The translations under genes were made by a program, and so were the position numbers. A stretch of 53,815 nucleotides of DNA from Beijerinckiaceae bacterium (GTDB taxonomy: Bacteria > Pseudomonadota > Alphaproteobacteria > Rhizobiales > Beijerinckiaceae): contig JAIETL010000069.1 in the NCBI GenBank assembly GCA_019745195.1, forward strand, positions 1-53,815, read 5' to 3'. The notes below the pieces were generated by a model. The model was not told where the DNA came from. It saw nothing but the letters and a program-made list of their open reading frames with translations, and did not search any database. Shown piece after piece: positions 7,518-15,493 of this stretch; the first letter of the stretch is position 1; each line of letters begins with the position of its first letter.

Positions 7518-8645
7518 TTGTTAACGCCTTCCCCGGATCCGATCAGCGAATCCGCCGCCGCCCTTCGGGTCATGGTGCCAAACCTGCCAAGCCGAACCTT
7601 TCTGGAGCCCTATCTCGATCGCATCGATCGGGCCCAGCACTACACGAATTTCGGGCCTCTCAACAGTGAACTCGAGGCGCGTTATGCGGCGCGGCTGGGG
7701 GTGCCGGACAATTGCGTGGCGACCGTCGGCAACGCCACGCTGGGCCTGACGCTGTCGCTCTCGGCGGTCGGAGCGCCCAAGGGTTCCCTGTGCATCATGC
7801 CTGCCTGGACCTTCATCGCGACGCCCCTGGCGGCGATGGCGGCTGGACTTGTTCCCTATTTCGTCGATGTCGATCAGGAATCCTGGGGGCTCGATCCCGA
7901 CGCGATGCGCGCAGCGATCGCCGCTGCCCCCGGCCGGGTCGGCGCGATCATGCCCGTGCTTCCCTTCGGCCGGCCGCTGCCTGTCGCCGCCTGGGACGAA
8001 GTCAGCGAGCGCGAAGGGATCCCGGTGATCATCGACGCCGCCGCCGCTGTCGATTCGCTGACGCCGATCCGGTCGATCAGCGTCGTCAGCCTGCATGCAA
8101 CCAAACTGCTCGGGGCCGGCGAAGGAGGGTTCGTGGCGAGCACCGACGCTGCTCTGATCTCCAGGTTTCGCTGTCTGAGCGCCTATGGGTTTCAGGGCAC
8201 CCGCATGTCCCAACTCCCGGGCACGAATGCAAAGATGAGCGAGTATCATGCCGCCGTCGGGCTCGCTTCTCTCGATCGTTGGCCCGAGATGCGCCGCGAC
8301 TATATGGATCGGGCGCTCGCTTACGCGAAGGCTTTGGCCGCGAGCAACTGCGCCCGGCTTCAGCCTGGCTTCGGGCAGGCATGGCTGGCTGCGACCTGCG
8401 TGGCTCTGCTCGACATCGAGCAGGTCGAGGCGGTGACCGCCAGGCTGGCTGCAGCCAACATCGAGACACGCCACTGGTGGGAGCGCGGAGCTCATTCTCA
8501 CCCGGCGACCCGTCATCTGCCGCGCGGCGACCTCGCGGCCACGGACCGGTTGTCGCGAAGCACGATCGGCCTGCCCTTCCATCTCAATCTCAGCCGGGCC
8601 GACATTGAACGCGTTGCGGACGTCATGCGATCGGCCGTCTCATGA
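7518..8645 (+). CDS. DegT/DnrJ/EryC1-family PLP-dependent sugar aminotransferase
   Basis: A DegT-type aminotransferase of about 375 residues. Landmarks in order are NFGPLNSELEARYA (substrate-entry strand), VGNATLGLTLSL (phosphate binding), IMPAWTFIATPLA, VPVIIDAAAAVDS (Asp that pairs with the pyridine nitrogen) and SLHATKLLGAGEGGF (Lys that forms the PLP aldimine). Such enzymes transaminate keto-sugar nucleotides. The TTG at 7518 is chosen because CAGGAG lies seven bases upstream; ATG 7572 matches the family N-terminus but lacks a ribosome-binding site. The frame is open much further upstream, but that extension is only the complement of the WbqC gene. It is a likely partner of WbqC. Confidence 0.88.
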   Translation: MLTPSPDPISESAAALRVMVPNLPSRTFLEPYLDRIDRAQHYTNFGPLNSELEARYAARLGVPDNCVATVGNATLGLTLSLSAVGAPKGSLCIMPAWTFIATPLAAMAAGLVPYFVDVDQESWGLDPDAMRAAIAAAPGRVGAIMPVLPFGRPLPVAAWDEVSEREGIPVIIDAAAAVDSLTPIRSISVVSLHATKLLGAGEGGFVASTDAALISRFRCLSAYGFQGTRMSQLPGTNAKMSEYHAAVGLASLDRWPEMRRDYMDRALAYAKALAASNCARLQPGFGQAWLAATCVALLDIEQVEAVTARLAAANIETRHWWERGAHSHPATRHLPRGDLAATDRLSRSTIGLPFHLNLSRADIERVADVMRSAVS

Positions 8646-8783
8646 CGGTATGACCCGGCTCGTCACCGGCCGGTCATCGCAAGGCGACCAGAGGCTGAGC
8701 GCGTCGCGGGCCGTGCGGCGTCGCGAACTGCGCATCCCCCACCTGATCCCCTCCCATTCGCCTTGCGACGGACAGGCGAGCGT

Positions 8784-8969
8784 TCAGCGCGTCGGACCTC
8801 CCGGCGTCGCCGGCGCGCCGGCCGGCGGCTTGGTCGGGTCCGGCTGGATCAGGTCGGTGCGCGCCTCGTGCTGCAGCGTCGGGTCGTCGGCGGTGAAGAC
8901 GGCCGCCGCCAGCGGCGACAGCATCATGATGGCGATCAGTGCGAGGGCGATGAATTCCTTGGCCTGCAT
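8784..8969 (-). CDS. small secreted or membrane-anchored protein, 61 aa
   Basis: Begins MQAKEFIALALIAIMMLSPLAAAVF, a hydrophobic segment that could be a signal peptide or single membrane anchor. A short polar, Pro-rich tail follows (DPTKPPAGAPATPGG). AGGAGG lies seven bases before the ATG, which strongly supports translation from 8969 rather than from longer in-frame starts. No family recognised. It is divergent from the gene at 9122. Confidence 0.6.
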   Translation of the reverse strand: MQAKEFIALALIAIMMLSPLAAAVFTADDPTLQHEARTDLIQPDPTKPPAGAPATPGGPTR

Positions 8970-9121
8970 GGCGGCCTCCTGTCGGTTGGTTGCGTCGCAT
9001 GGCGCGACGCCTCGAGGTGTCAACTGGAGCGGGCGCAGGGATGTTCCCCTCCACCTTCGCCTTGCCGGGATGGATGCGAGGCGGCATTGTCGGGGTCGAA
9101 GGACGATCTGAGGACAAGCCG

Positions 9122-10042
9122 ATGCGTCTCGTCATCGCTGCATTGGCGTCGTTGCTTGCGATGCCAGCCTATTCCGCCGGCCCCTATGGCCGGATCGTTG
9201 TCGGCAACTGGTCGGGCGGCGCCTATACCAGCGACCGGACAGGCGCGTTCTCGCATTGCGCTGTCAATGCAGGCTATCGCAACGGCACGCGGATGCTGAC
9301 CTCCGTGACCTCGGACTTCAAATGGCTGCTCGGCTTCTCCCATCCCGACTGGAAGCTGACGCCCGGCAACAAAGTCCCGCTCGAACTCGTCTTCGACCGG
9401 TCGACGCGGCTCAACGTCACCGCCGAGGTGAGGACGCCCGTCCTCATCACCATCGCGATGCCGGCGGAATCGGCGCTGATCAGCGCCTTTCGCCAGGGGC
9501 AGTATCTCGAACTCATCGCCAGCGACCGGCGGCTGACCTTCGCCCTGACCTCGACCTCGGAGATGCTTCCGGCGCTGATCGACTGCGTGAAGCAGAGCGG
9601 CCATATCCGCGGGCCGATCGCCTCGGCGCCCGCGACGCCGCCCGCGCCCTCGCCGGCGGACGCCGCAGCCGCGGCCGAGAAGAAGGCGGTGCTTGAGAAA
9701 TCCCGCGACCTGATCCGCACGAAGATGCTCGGCTGCATCGGCAAGGAGGGCACGCCGATGCTGCTCACCGACGAGAAGGCCGAGGTCGTGGCCAAATCCG
9801 CGATGATCTTCTGCCGCGCCGATGTCGATGCGCTGGTCCAGGCGACGATTGAGCTGGTCGAGCTGGAAAGCGGCCGCCCGGCCAACCGGCAGGCGGTGAA
9901 GCAGGCCGCCGAAAGCCGCGTGCAGGAGCTGGTCGTGGCCCATGTCGTGCGCTCGCGCGGCGAGATGCTGAACCGCCGCAATCAGGGCGCGCCGGCCCCG
10001 CAACAAAGCGCGCCAAGGCCGAACATCTCGCCGACGCTGTAA
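9122..10042 (+). CDS. secreted hypothetical protein
   Basis: A 306-residue protein starting MRLVIAALASLLAMPAYSAG, a good Sec signal peptide cleaved near residue 19. The following 180 residues are rich in beta-strand-like blocks (GRIVVGNWSGGAYTSD, LELVFDRSTRLNVTAEV) and resemble exported proteins of unknown function in this order. After a Pro/Ala linker (about 183-200) comes a helical region with two conserved-looking cysteines (LGCIGKEG, IFCRADVDAL). The start was chosen at the signal peptide with a GAGGAC sequence upstream; a longer frame exists. Periplasmic location is inferred; function unknown. Confidence 0.65.
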   Translation: MRLVIAALASLLAMPAYSAGPYGRIVVGNWSGGAYTSDRTGAFSHCAVNAGYRNGTRMLTSVTSDFKWLLGFSHPDWKLTPGNKVPLELVFDRSTRLNVTAEVRTPVLITIAMPAESALISAFRQGQYLELIASDRRLTFALTSTSEMLPALIDCVKQSGHIRGPIASAPATPPAPSPADAAAAAEKKAVLEKSRDLIRTKMLGCIGKEGTPMLLTDEKAEVVAKSAMIFCRADVDALVQATIELVELESGRPANRQAVKQAAESRVQELVVAHVVRSRGEMLNRRNQGAPAPQQSAPRPNISPTL

Positions 10043-10060
10043 GCCGGGCGGCGGCTGGCC

Positions 10061-10456
10061 TTACGAGGCTGCCGCCTCCGCCATCGCCTCCTGCAGGGCG
10101 TCGATATGCAGCATGGCCGCCTTGATCGCCTTGCTTTCGAGCGCCCGGTAATGGCCGACGATGGCGCGGCCCATCGGCGTCAGATGCGCCCCGCCGCCCT
10201 TCGCGCCGCCCGGCGCGGCCGCCACCAGCGGCTCGCGGAACATCCGGTTGAGATCGTCCACCAGCAGCCAGGCCCGGCGATAGGACATCGTCATGGCGCG
10301 GCCGGCGGCCGAGATCGAGCCCGTCGCCTCGATCGCCTCCAGCAGCGCGACCTTGCCCGGCCCGAGCCGGCTCTCGGGCGAAAGCTGGAGCCGCAGGCTG
10401 AAGCCGACAGGCTGTCTGTTGTGTCCCGGCTGCGCCATGGCGGCGTTCTCCTTCAT
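10061..10456 (-). CDS. modE: ModE-type molybdate-responsive regulator, HTH domain only
   Basis: About 131 residues. The conserved ModE N-terminal winged-helix segment is clear (GKVALLEAIEATGSISAAGRA, MSYRRAWLLVDDLNR, GGGAHLTPMGRAIV). The two C-terminal Mop-type molybdate-binding domains of E. coli ModE are absent, as in many rhizobial versions. It would bind DNA near mod genes. How it senses molybdate without its own Mop domain is open; the separate Mop protein at 13175 may take part. It follows modC by 11 bases in the same operon. ATG 10456 has AAGGG upstream; a TTG further up is less likely. Confidence 0.85.
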   Translation of the reverse strand: MKENAAMAQPGHNRQPVGFSLRLQLSPESRLGPGKVALLEAIEATGSISAAGRAMTMSYRRAWLLVDDLNRMFREPLVAAAPGGAKGGGAHLTPMGRAIVGHYRALESKAIKAAMLHIDALQEAMAEAAAS

Positions 10457-10467
10457 GCGGCTACCCT

Positions 10468-11568
10468 TCAAGGCCCGTCGATCGAGACGCTCTTGATCAC
10501 GGCGAAAATCGCGCTGCCCGGTTGCAGGCCAAGCTGCGACGCCGACTTCGCGGTGACCCGCGCCAACAGCGTCTCACCTCCGCAATCGAGCCGCAATTCG
10601 ACGCCCGCCCCCTCGCCGCGCGGGCCGATCTCGACGATCGTTCCCGGCAGGATGTTCAGCGCGCTGACATCGACCGGCTCGCGCAGGCTGATCAGCACGT
10701 CGCTGGCGAGGATGCGCACCCGCAGATGCGCGCCGATCGCCGCGCGGCTGCGGGCGATCTGCAGCATGCCGGCCCGTGTCGAGAGCAGCGTCAGGCCGAA
10801 CGCGTCGTCATGCCCGGCGACCTCGCCCTCGATGATCGAGCCGGCCTCGGCTGCGCCCGTGAGCCCGACCGTGCCGAGCCGCGACATCACCTGCGCCGTC
10901 GGGCCGCAGGCGGTGACGACGCCACGGTCGAGCGTCACCAGCGTGGTGGCCAGCCGCGCGACCTCGGCCATCGCATGCGAGACATAGATGATCGGCACGC
11001 CGGCCTCGTCGCGCAGCCGCTCGATATAGGGCAGGATTTCGGCCTTGCGGGCCTCGTCGAGCGAGGCCAGCGGCTCGTCCATCAGGAGCAGGCGCGGACG
11101 AGCCAGCAGCGCACGGCCGATCGCGACGCGCTGTTTCTCGCCGCCCGACAGGGCGGCCGGGCCGCGCTCCAGCAGATGGCTGATGCCGAGCAGATCGAGC
11201 ACGCTGTCGAGATCGCCTGCCAGGCTATCGGTTCCGGCCGCCCGCCGGCCCGAGAACCAGCGGCCATAAAGCAGGTTCTGGCGCACTGTCAGGTGCGGGA
11301 AGAGGCGCGCCTCCTGGAAGACATAGCCGATGCGCCGCCGATGCTTGGGCAGGAAAACGCCGCGATCGGTGTCGAGCAGAACCTGCCCGTCCACCACGAT
11401 GCGCCCGCGCCGGGGCGCGATCAGTCCGCCCACGACATTGACCAGTGAGGTCTTGCCGGAGCCGGAGCGCCCGAACAGGGCCGTGAGACGGCCCTCCGAG
11501 GCGAAGCTGGCCTTCAGATCGAACTGGCCGAGCCGGTGTTCGACGCAAACCTCGACGACCGGGCTCAT
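10468..11568 (-). CDS. modC: molybdate ABC transporter ATP-binding protein
   Basis: A 366-residue ModC: Walker A at 34-41 (RSGSGKTS), ABC signature LSGGEKQ at 140-146, Walker B LLLMDEP around 160-166 and an H-loop in VSHAM. After the ATPase domain comes a TOBE/Mop regulatory domain of about 130 residues (LRVRILASDVLISL, LLARVTAKSASQLGL), which is diagnostic for ModC. It energises molybdate import with ModB. The start overlaps the modB stop by ATGA, so the pair is translationally coupled. Confidence 0.95.
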   Translation of the reverse strand: MSPVVEVCVEHRLGQFDLKASFASEGRLTALFGRSGSGKTSLVNVVGGLIAPRRGRIVVDGQVLLDTDRGVFLPKHRRRIGYVFQEARLFPHLTVRQNLLYGRWFSGRRAAGTDSLAGDLDSVLDLLGISHLLERGPAALSGGEKQRVAIGRALLARPRLLLMDEPLASLDEARKAEILPYIERLRDEAGVPIIYVSHAMAEVARLATTLVTLDRGVVTACGPTAQVMSRLGTVGLTGAAEAGSIIEGEVAGHDDAFGLTLLSTRAGMLQIARSRAAIGAHLRVRILASDVLISLREPVDVSALNILPGTIVEIGPRGEGAGVELRLDCGGETLLARVTAKSASQLGLQPGSAIFAVIKSVSIDGP

Positions 11569-12263
11569 ACTGCGGCGATCCGCCGATTGACGGCGCGCGC
11601 CAGCGCCTCCGAGGCGAAGAGCGCAGCAACCGAAAGCGCGACCGAGATCAGCGTCAGCCGCATCGCGCCGGCATCGCCACCGGGCACCTGTGTGAAGGTG
11701 TAGATCGCCGAGGGCAGCGTCTGCGTCTCGCCGGGAATGTTGGAGACGAAGGTGATGGTCGCGCCGAACTCGCCCATCGCCTTGGCGAAGCACAGGATCA
11801 TGCCCGCCAGGATGCCGGGCAGGCACAGCGGCAGCGTCACCGTGGCGAAGACCCAGGCCGGGCTTGCGCCGAGCGTTCCCGCCGCATCCTCGAGCTTGCG
11901 GTCGACCGCCTCGATCGAGAGCCTGATCGCCCGGACCATCAGCGGAAAGCCCATCACGGCGCAGGCCAGCACCGCGCCGGTCCAGCGGAAGGACAGCACG
12001 ATGCCGAACCAGTCATGCAGGAACTGGCCGACAGGCCCGCGCCGGCCGAACCAGACCAGCAGCAGATAGCCGGTGACGACCGGCGGCAGGATCAGCGGCA
12101 GATGGACGAGCGCATCGAGCACCGACTTGCCCCGGAACTCGCGCCGCGCCAAGAGCCAGGCGACGGCGACCCCGAAGGGCAGGCTCGCCAGCATCGCCGT
12201 CGTCGCGACGACGAGGCTAAGCCGGACCGCGATCCACTCCTCGGGAGAGAGCCAGTCGCCCAC
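11565..12263 (-). CDS. modB: molybdate ABC transporter permease
   Basis: A 232-residue inner-membrane protein with about five transmembrane helices and the EAA-loop that contacts ModC (EDAAGTLGASPAWVFATVTLP). The signature AKAMGEFGATITFVSNIPGET is characteristic of ModB. Length matches the family. It lies 12 bases after modA and overlaps modC by four bases, forming modABC in the standard order. Confidence 0.95.
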   Translation of the reverse strand: MGDWLSPEEWIAVRLSLVVATTAMLASLPFGVAVAWLLARREFRGKSVLDALVHLPLILPPVVTGYLLLVWFGRRGPVGQFLHDWFGIVLSFRWTGAVLACAVMGFPLMVRAIRLSIEAVDRKLEDAAGTLGASPAWVFATVTLPLCLPGILAGMILCFAKAMGEFGATITFVSNIPGETQTLPSAIYTFTQVPGGDAGAMRLTLISVALSVAALFASEALARAVNRRIAAV

Positions 12264-12275
12264 CGCGTCAGGGTC

Positions 12276-13085
12276 TCATGTCGCGTGGGCGGGCTTGTTG
12301 AGCACGGTGAAGCCCTGCTTCTCGAAAGCCGCGCGCGATGCCGGGCCGCGCAGATAGGCAAGGAAACCCGCCGCGTCGGGATGCGTCGAATCCTTCGTTA
12401 CGGCGACGGGGTAGAGGATCGGCGGATGCGAATCCTCCGGGAAGGTCGCCAGCACCTTGACCTTGGGCTCGGCGGCGGTGTCGGTGGTGTAGACGATGCC
12501 GAGCGGCGCCTCGCCGCGCGAAACAAGCAGCAGCGCCGCCCGGACATTCTCGGCCTGCGCCACCTTGTCCTTCACCTTGTCCCAGCCGCCGAGTGTCTCG
12601 AGCGCCGCCTTGCCGTATTTACCGGCCGGAACCGCCTCGACATTGGCCATGGCGAGCCGGCCCTGCCCGAGCGCGGCGGTCAGGTCGACGCCCGCGCCGA
12701 GCGTGACAGTGGCGGTCGAGTCGGAGGGTGCGATAAGGGCGATGCGGTTGGCCAGCAGGGTGACGCGGCTCTCGGTCCTGATCAGGCCCTTGCTGGCGGC
12801 ATGGTCCATCCAGTCGAGATCGGCCGAGAGAAAGAGATCGGCCGGCGCGCCCTGTTCGAGCTGTTTGGCCAGCGCGCTGCTGGCGGCGTAGGAGATTTTC
12901 GGGGCCGGCCTGCCCGTTTCTTTCGCCCAGGCCGCAGCGGTTTCGTCGAGCGCGTTCTTCAGGCTGGCGGCGGCGAAGATCACCAGATCCTTCGGCTGAG
13001 CATGGGCCGGAAGGGCTAGCGGCAGGGGCGAGAGCCCCGCTAGCAGGCCTGCTACCATTCCTAGGAAGCGCCGGTTTACGATCAT
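12276..13085 (-). CDS. modA: molybdate ABC transporter substrate-binding protein
   Basis: A 269-residue periplasmic protein: signal peptide (RRFLGMVAGLLAGLSPLPLALPAHAQ) then the ModA start LVIFAAASLKNALDE, where the Ser of AAAS and later polar residues bind the oxyanion. Other family blocks are YAASSALAKQLEQGAPADLFLSA (19-residue stretches of this are nearly invariant) and the C-terminal FLAYLRGPASRAAFEK. GGGAGCGAG precedes the ATG at 13085. A longer in-frame start would run through the operator. It is first in the modABC-modE operon. Confidence 0.95.
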   Translation of the reverse strand: MIVNRRFLGMVAGLLAGLSPLPLALPAHAQPKDLVIFAAASLKNALDETAAAWAKETGRPAPKISYAASSALAKQLEQGAPADLFLSADLDWMDHAASKGLIRTESRVTLLANRIALIAPSDSTATVTLGAGVDLTAALGQGRLAMANVEAVPAGKYGKAALETLGGWDKVKDKVAQAENVRAALLLVSRGEAPLGIVYTTDTAAEPKVKVLATFPEDSHPPILYPVAVTKDSTHPDAAGFLAYLRGPASRAAFEKQGFTVLNKPAHAT

Positions 13086-13107
13086 GATCTCGCTCCCATC
13101 CTTGCGT

Positions 13108-13133
13108 TCGCTAATCATGGATGAATATAACGA
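13108..13133. promoter_or_regulatory. Mod-box-like operator between modA and mop
   Basis: The left half is TCGCTA and the right half is ATATAACGA, 26 bases end to end. The E. coli ModE consensus is TCGCTATATA, six bases, TATATAACGA, also 26 bases. The right half matches nine of ten positions; in the left half only TCGCTA matches. It lies 22 bases upstream of modA and 41 bases upstream of mop on the other strand, so one ModE dimer could control both. Spacing and halves are read from the sequence; function is inferred. Confidence 0.7.
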
Positions 13134-13174
13134 GGCCCGCGTCAAGAGCGACGCCCGATCGCAGGAGAGACCCG

Positions 13175-13381
13175 ATGAAGATCAGCGCCCGCAACCAGCT
13201 CAGAGGCAAGGTCGTCGAGATCGTCAAGGGCGCAACGACCGCCCATGTCCGGCTTGATATCGGCGGATCGATCGTGACATCGGCGATCACCAACGCGGCG
13301 GTCGAGGAGCTTGGGCTGGCCGTCGGGCAGCAGGCCTATGCGGTCGTGAAGGCCTCCGACGTGATGATCGCTGTCGATTGA
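13175..13381 (+). CDS. mop: molybdenum-pterin/molybdate-binding Mop protein
   Basis: A 68-residue single-domain molbindin: MKISARNQLRGKVVEIVKGATTAHV, then IVTSAITNAAVEELGL and AYAVVKASDVMIAVD, which match Mop/TOBE domains throughout. Mop proteins form hexamers that store molybdate in the cytoplasm. GCAGGAG precedes the ATG. It diverges from modA across the Mod-box-like site, so it is probably co-regulated with molybdate uptake. Confidence 0.93.
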   Translation: MKISARNQLRGKVVEIVKGATTAHVRLDIGGSIVTSAITNAAVEELGLAVGQQAYAVVKASDVMIAVD

Positions 13382-13683
13382 GCCGGCGGATGCAGCAGCG
13401 TTCGATTGTTCCCGCGAGGATATAGCGCCGGCGGATTCCATCCCGCATTCAAGCCGAGGCGTGCGAGCCGCGACCTGACTCCCCTCCCCCTCATGGGGTG
13501 GGGGGCGAACGACCGGGTGAGCGGGCTCTGGGAAATGGCGAGCCGGCAGCAGCGACACGACCCCTCGATAGAATGGATCGCTCCGGCCCCACGCCCCCAC
13601 CCCTTCCCCTCCCCAAAAGGGGGAGGGGTTTCCGTCGGGCTTCCGAACCTGATCTCCTGCCATCCGGCTTCATTGCGAGTTGA
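13382..13683. repeat. intergenic region with GC-rich palindromic repeat (family C, copy 1)
   Basis: No gene. From about 13478 to 13635 there are two opposed polypyrimidine/polypurine hairpins: CCCTCCCCCTCATGGGG near 13481-13500, and CCCCTCCCC AAAAGG GGGAGGGG near 13606-13628. Between them is GCGAACGACCGGG, which recurs almost exactly in copy 2 at 19942-20100. The second hairpin is followed by TTT and could also end the mop transcript. This type of paired G/C-tract element is frequent between genes in this bacterial order. Confidence 0.7.
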
Positions 13684-14298
13684 TCAGCCCTCCAGCCAGC
13701 CGCGCGCGAGGTTCGCGTCCGCCTGAGACAGGCCATGCCCGGTCGGCAGGGTTTTGTGCTCCACCTGCGCGCCGGCCGTCGCCAGCGTGTCCGCGAGACG
13801 CGCGGCGTTGTCGGCGGGGATGATCGGATCGAGCGCGCCCGACAGGATCAACACCCGCTTGCCTGCGAGATCGGCCTTCGGCGGCGTCGCGAAAGGCGAC
13901 ATCGCCCGCAGCAGGACGGCCCCCGCCAGCACTTCGGGACGCAGCAGCAACAGGCTCGCCGCGATGTTGGCGCCGTTCGAGAAGCCGAGCGCGATCGGAG
14001 CCGGCAGGCCGTAGCGCCGCCGCGCCGCCTCGATGAAGTCGGCCAGTTCATGCGTGCGCTTGGTCAGGTCGGCCTCGTCGAAGACGCCCTCAGTGAGCCG
14101 GCGGAAGAAGCGCGGCATCGCGCCTTCCAGCACGCGGCCGCGCGGCGAGAGCAGGCTTGCGCCGGGCGCGACCATGCGGCCGAGCGGCAGCAGGTCGCGC
14201 TCATCCCCGCCGGTGCCATGCAGGAGCAGGAGCGGCGGGCGGGCCGGATCGGTCCCGGGCTCGAAGACATGGATGAAGTCGGTCATGACGGCGTCCAT
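13684..14298 (-). CDS. alpha/beta hydrolase, phospholipase/carboxylesterase type (MhqD-like)
   Basis: About 204 residues. The fold landmarks are LLLLHGTGGDERDLL (oxyanion region), LGFSNGANIAASLLL (nucleophile Ser in G-F-S-N-G), SGALDPIIPADNA (Asp) and LPTGHGLSQAD (His), a complete triad. Size and motifs match the carboxylesterase family that includes Bacillus MhqD. It follows a ring-cleaving dioxygenase gene, as in mhq loci. It probably hydrolyses small esters, perhaps ring-cleavage products; the substrate is unproven. GAGGAG lies seven bases before ATG 14298. Confidence 0.85.
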   Translation of the reverse strand: MDAVMTDFIHVFEPGTDPARPPLLLLHGTGGDERDLLPLGRMVAPGASLLSPRGRVLEGAMPRFFRRLTEGVFDEADLTKRTHELADFIEAARRRYGLPAPIALGFSNGANIAASLLLLRPEVLAGAVLLRAMSPFATPPKADLAGKRVLILSGALDPIIPADNAARLADTLATAGAQVEHKTLPTGHGLSQADANLARGWLEG

Positions 14299-14323
14299 CG
14301 TAAATCTCCTCATGGAGCAAGTC

Positions 14324-14358
14324 GGCCCCTCCCGCCGGGTTGACCGCCGGGAGGGGCC
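14324..14358 (-). terminator. strong hairpin between dioxygenase and hydrolase genes
   Basis: Arms GGCCCCTCCCG (14324-14334) and CGGGAGGGGCC (14348-14358) form an 11-bp stem directly after the dioxygenase stop on the minus strand. There is no long T-tract, so it may stabilise mRNA or attenuate read-through into the hydrolase gene rather than fully terminate. Confidence 0.5.
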
Positions 14359-14364
14359 TTCGTC

Positions 14365-15297
14365 TCAGGCGAGCGCCGGCAACAGCGCCTCGATCCGGGC
14401 GCGCTGGCTTTCCAGCCCGGCCGGCAGTTTCAGCGCCTGCCCAAGGCTCTCGGCCGGCTCGTCGACGGCAAAGCCCGGCACGTCGGTCGCGATCTCGAAC
14501 AGGACATGGCCCGGCTCGCGGAAATAGACCGAGCGGAAATAGTTCCGGTCGCGCTGTTCCGTGGTGCGGATGCCATGATGCTCGGCGAGCCTGCGGACCA
14601 TCTCGCTCTGCGCCGCGTCGTCTGCGGCGCGGAAGGCGATGTGATGCACCGAACCCGCGCCCTGCCGCGCCGGCAGGAAACCGCCGGCGACGCGAAGATC
14701 GACGACCTTGCCGAGGCCCTCGCCCTCCGCTTGGTAGCGGATCAGCGTGTCCTCGCGCCCGATCTTGCGGAAGCCGAAGACGTCGCTCAGGATCGCGCCT
14801 GTCGGCGCGGCGTCCGCCACGAGCAGGCTGACGCCGTGGAAGCCGCGGATCGCATGCTCGGCCGGCACGTCCCCGCCCGCCCACGCCTTCTCCGCCTCGA
14901 TGCCGGCGACACCGACCAGCGCGAGCCGCATCCCGTCGGGGTCGCGGAAGGCGAGCACGGTTTCGCCGAAGCGCCTGACCGGCTGGTCATGCGGCACGCC
15001 CAGCGCGACGAGCCTGTGCGTCCAGTAGCCGATCGAGCCCTGCGGAACCCGGAACACCGTTTCCTGCGTCTCGCCGACGCCAAGCCGGCCCGGCGCGGCA
15101 TGCTCCCAAGGGAAGAAGGTCAGGATCGAACCGGGAGCCGCGTCCGCATCGCCGTAATACAGGTGATACGTGCCGGGATCGTCGAAATTGACCGTCTTCT
15201 TGACCAGCCGCAGGCCGAGCACGCGATCGTAGAAATCGAGATTGCGGGCGGCCGGGCCGGAGATGGCGGTGACATGGTGGATGCCGTTGATCTGCAT
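14365..15297 (-). CDS. mhqO: ring-cleaving dioxygenase of the glyoxalase superfamily (MhqO-like)
   Basis: A 310-residue protein with two vicinal-oxygen-chelate modules. The first starts MQINGIHHVTAISGPAARNL and the second contains FHGVSLLVADAAP. Metal-binding residues are visible in GIHHVTA, SVHHIAFRA and HVLFEIATD. Full-length similarity is to the MhqO/LinE type enzymes that open hydroquinones or catechols with Fe(II) and O2. GGAGG precedes ATG 15297, which sits at the conserved family start. It is divergent from the DoxX gene across a probable LysR site. Confidence 0.87.
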   Translation of the reverse strand: MQINGIHHVTAISGPAARNLDFYDRVLGLRLVKKTVNFDDPGTYHLYYGDADAAPGSILTFFPWEHAAPGRLGVGETQETVFRVPQGSIGYWTHRLVALGVPHDQPVRRFGETVLAFRDPDGMRLALVGVAGIEAEKAWAGGDVPAEHAIRGFHGVSLLVADAAPTGAILSDVFGFRKIGREDTLIRYQAEGEGLGKVVDLRVAGGFLPARQGAGSVHHIAFRAADDAAQSEMVRRLAEHHGIRTTEQRDRNYFRSVYFREPGHVLFEIATDVPGFAVDEPAESLGQALKLPAGLESQRARIEALLPALA

Positions 15298-15385
15298 GGT
15301 GACGCCTCCAGAAAGAGGGTGAGAGGGCGATGCCCCGATGGCGTCGAAGATCGGCATGAGAGGGCGGTTACGCCAGTGCAAGACG

Positions 15386-15401
15386 ATTGCGTAGATGCAA
15401 T
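15386..15401. promoter_or_regulatory. candidate LysR-type binding site (T-N11-A palindrome)
   Basis: ATTGC GTAGAT GCAAT is a perfect 5-bp inverted repeat containing the T-N11-A spacing typical of LysR boxes. It lies between the divergent mhqO-like and doxX genes, 89 bases from the first start and 93 from the second. A LysR gene follows doxX. Position and pattern are observed; binding is inferred. Confidence 0.55.
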
Positions 15402-15493
15402 GTTGAAGTTGAGACATCCCAATTTGTATTGCGGAAAGCCATCGCCGATCTTCAGCCCCGAGACCGAACCGGTCCCCTTTTGGAGATGCTCCC

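Noticed and set aside
12015..13019. 334-codon plus-strand frame
   Set aside because: Antisense of modB/modA; Arg-rich with no recognisable family.
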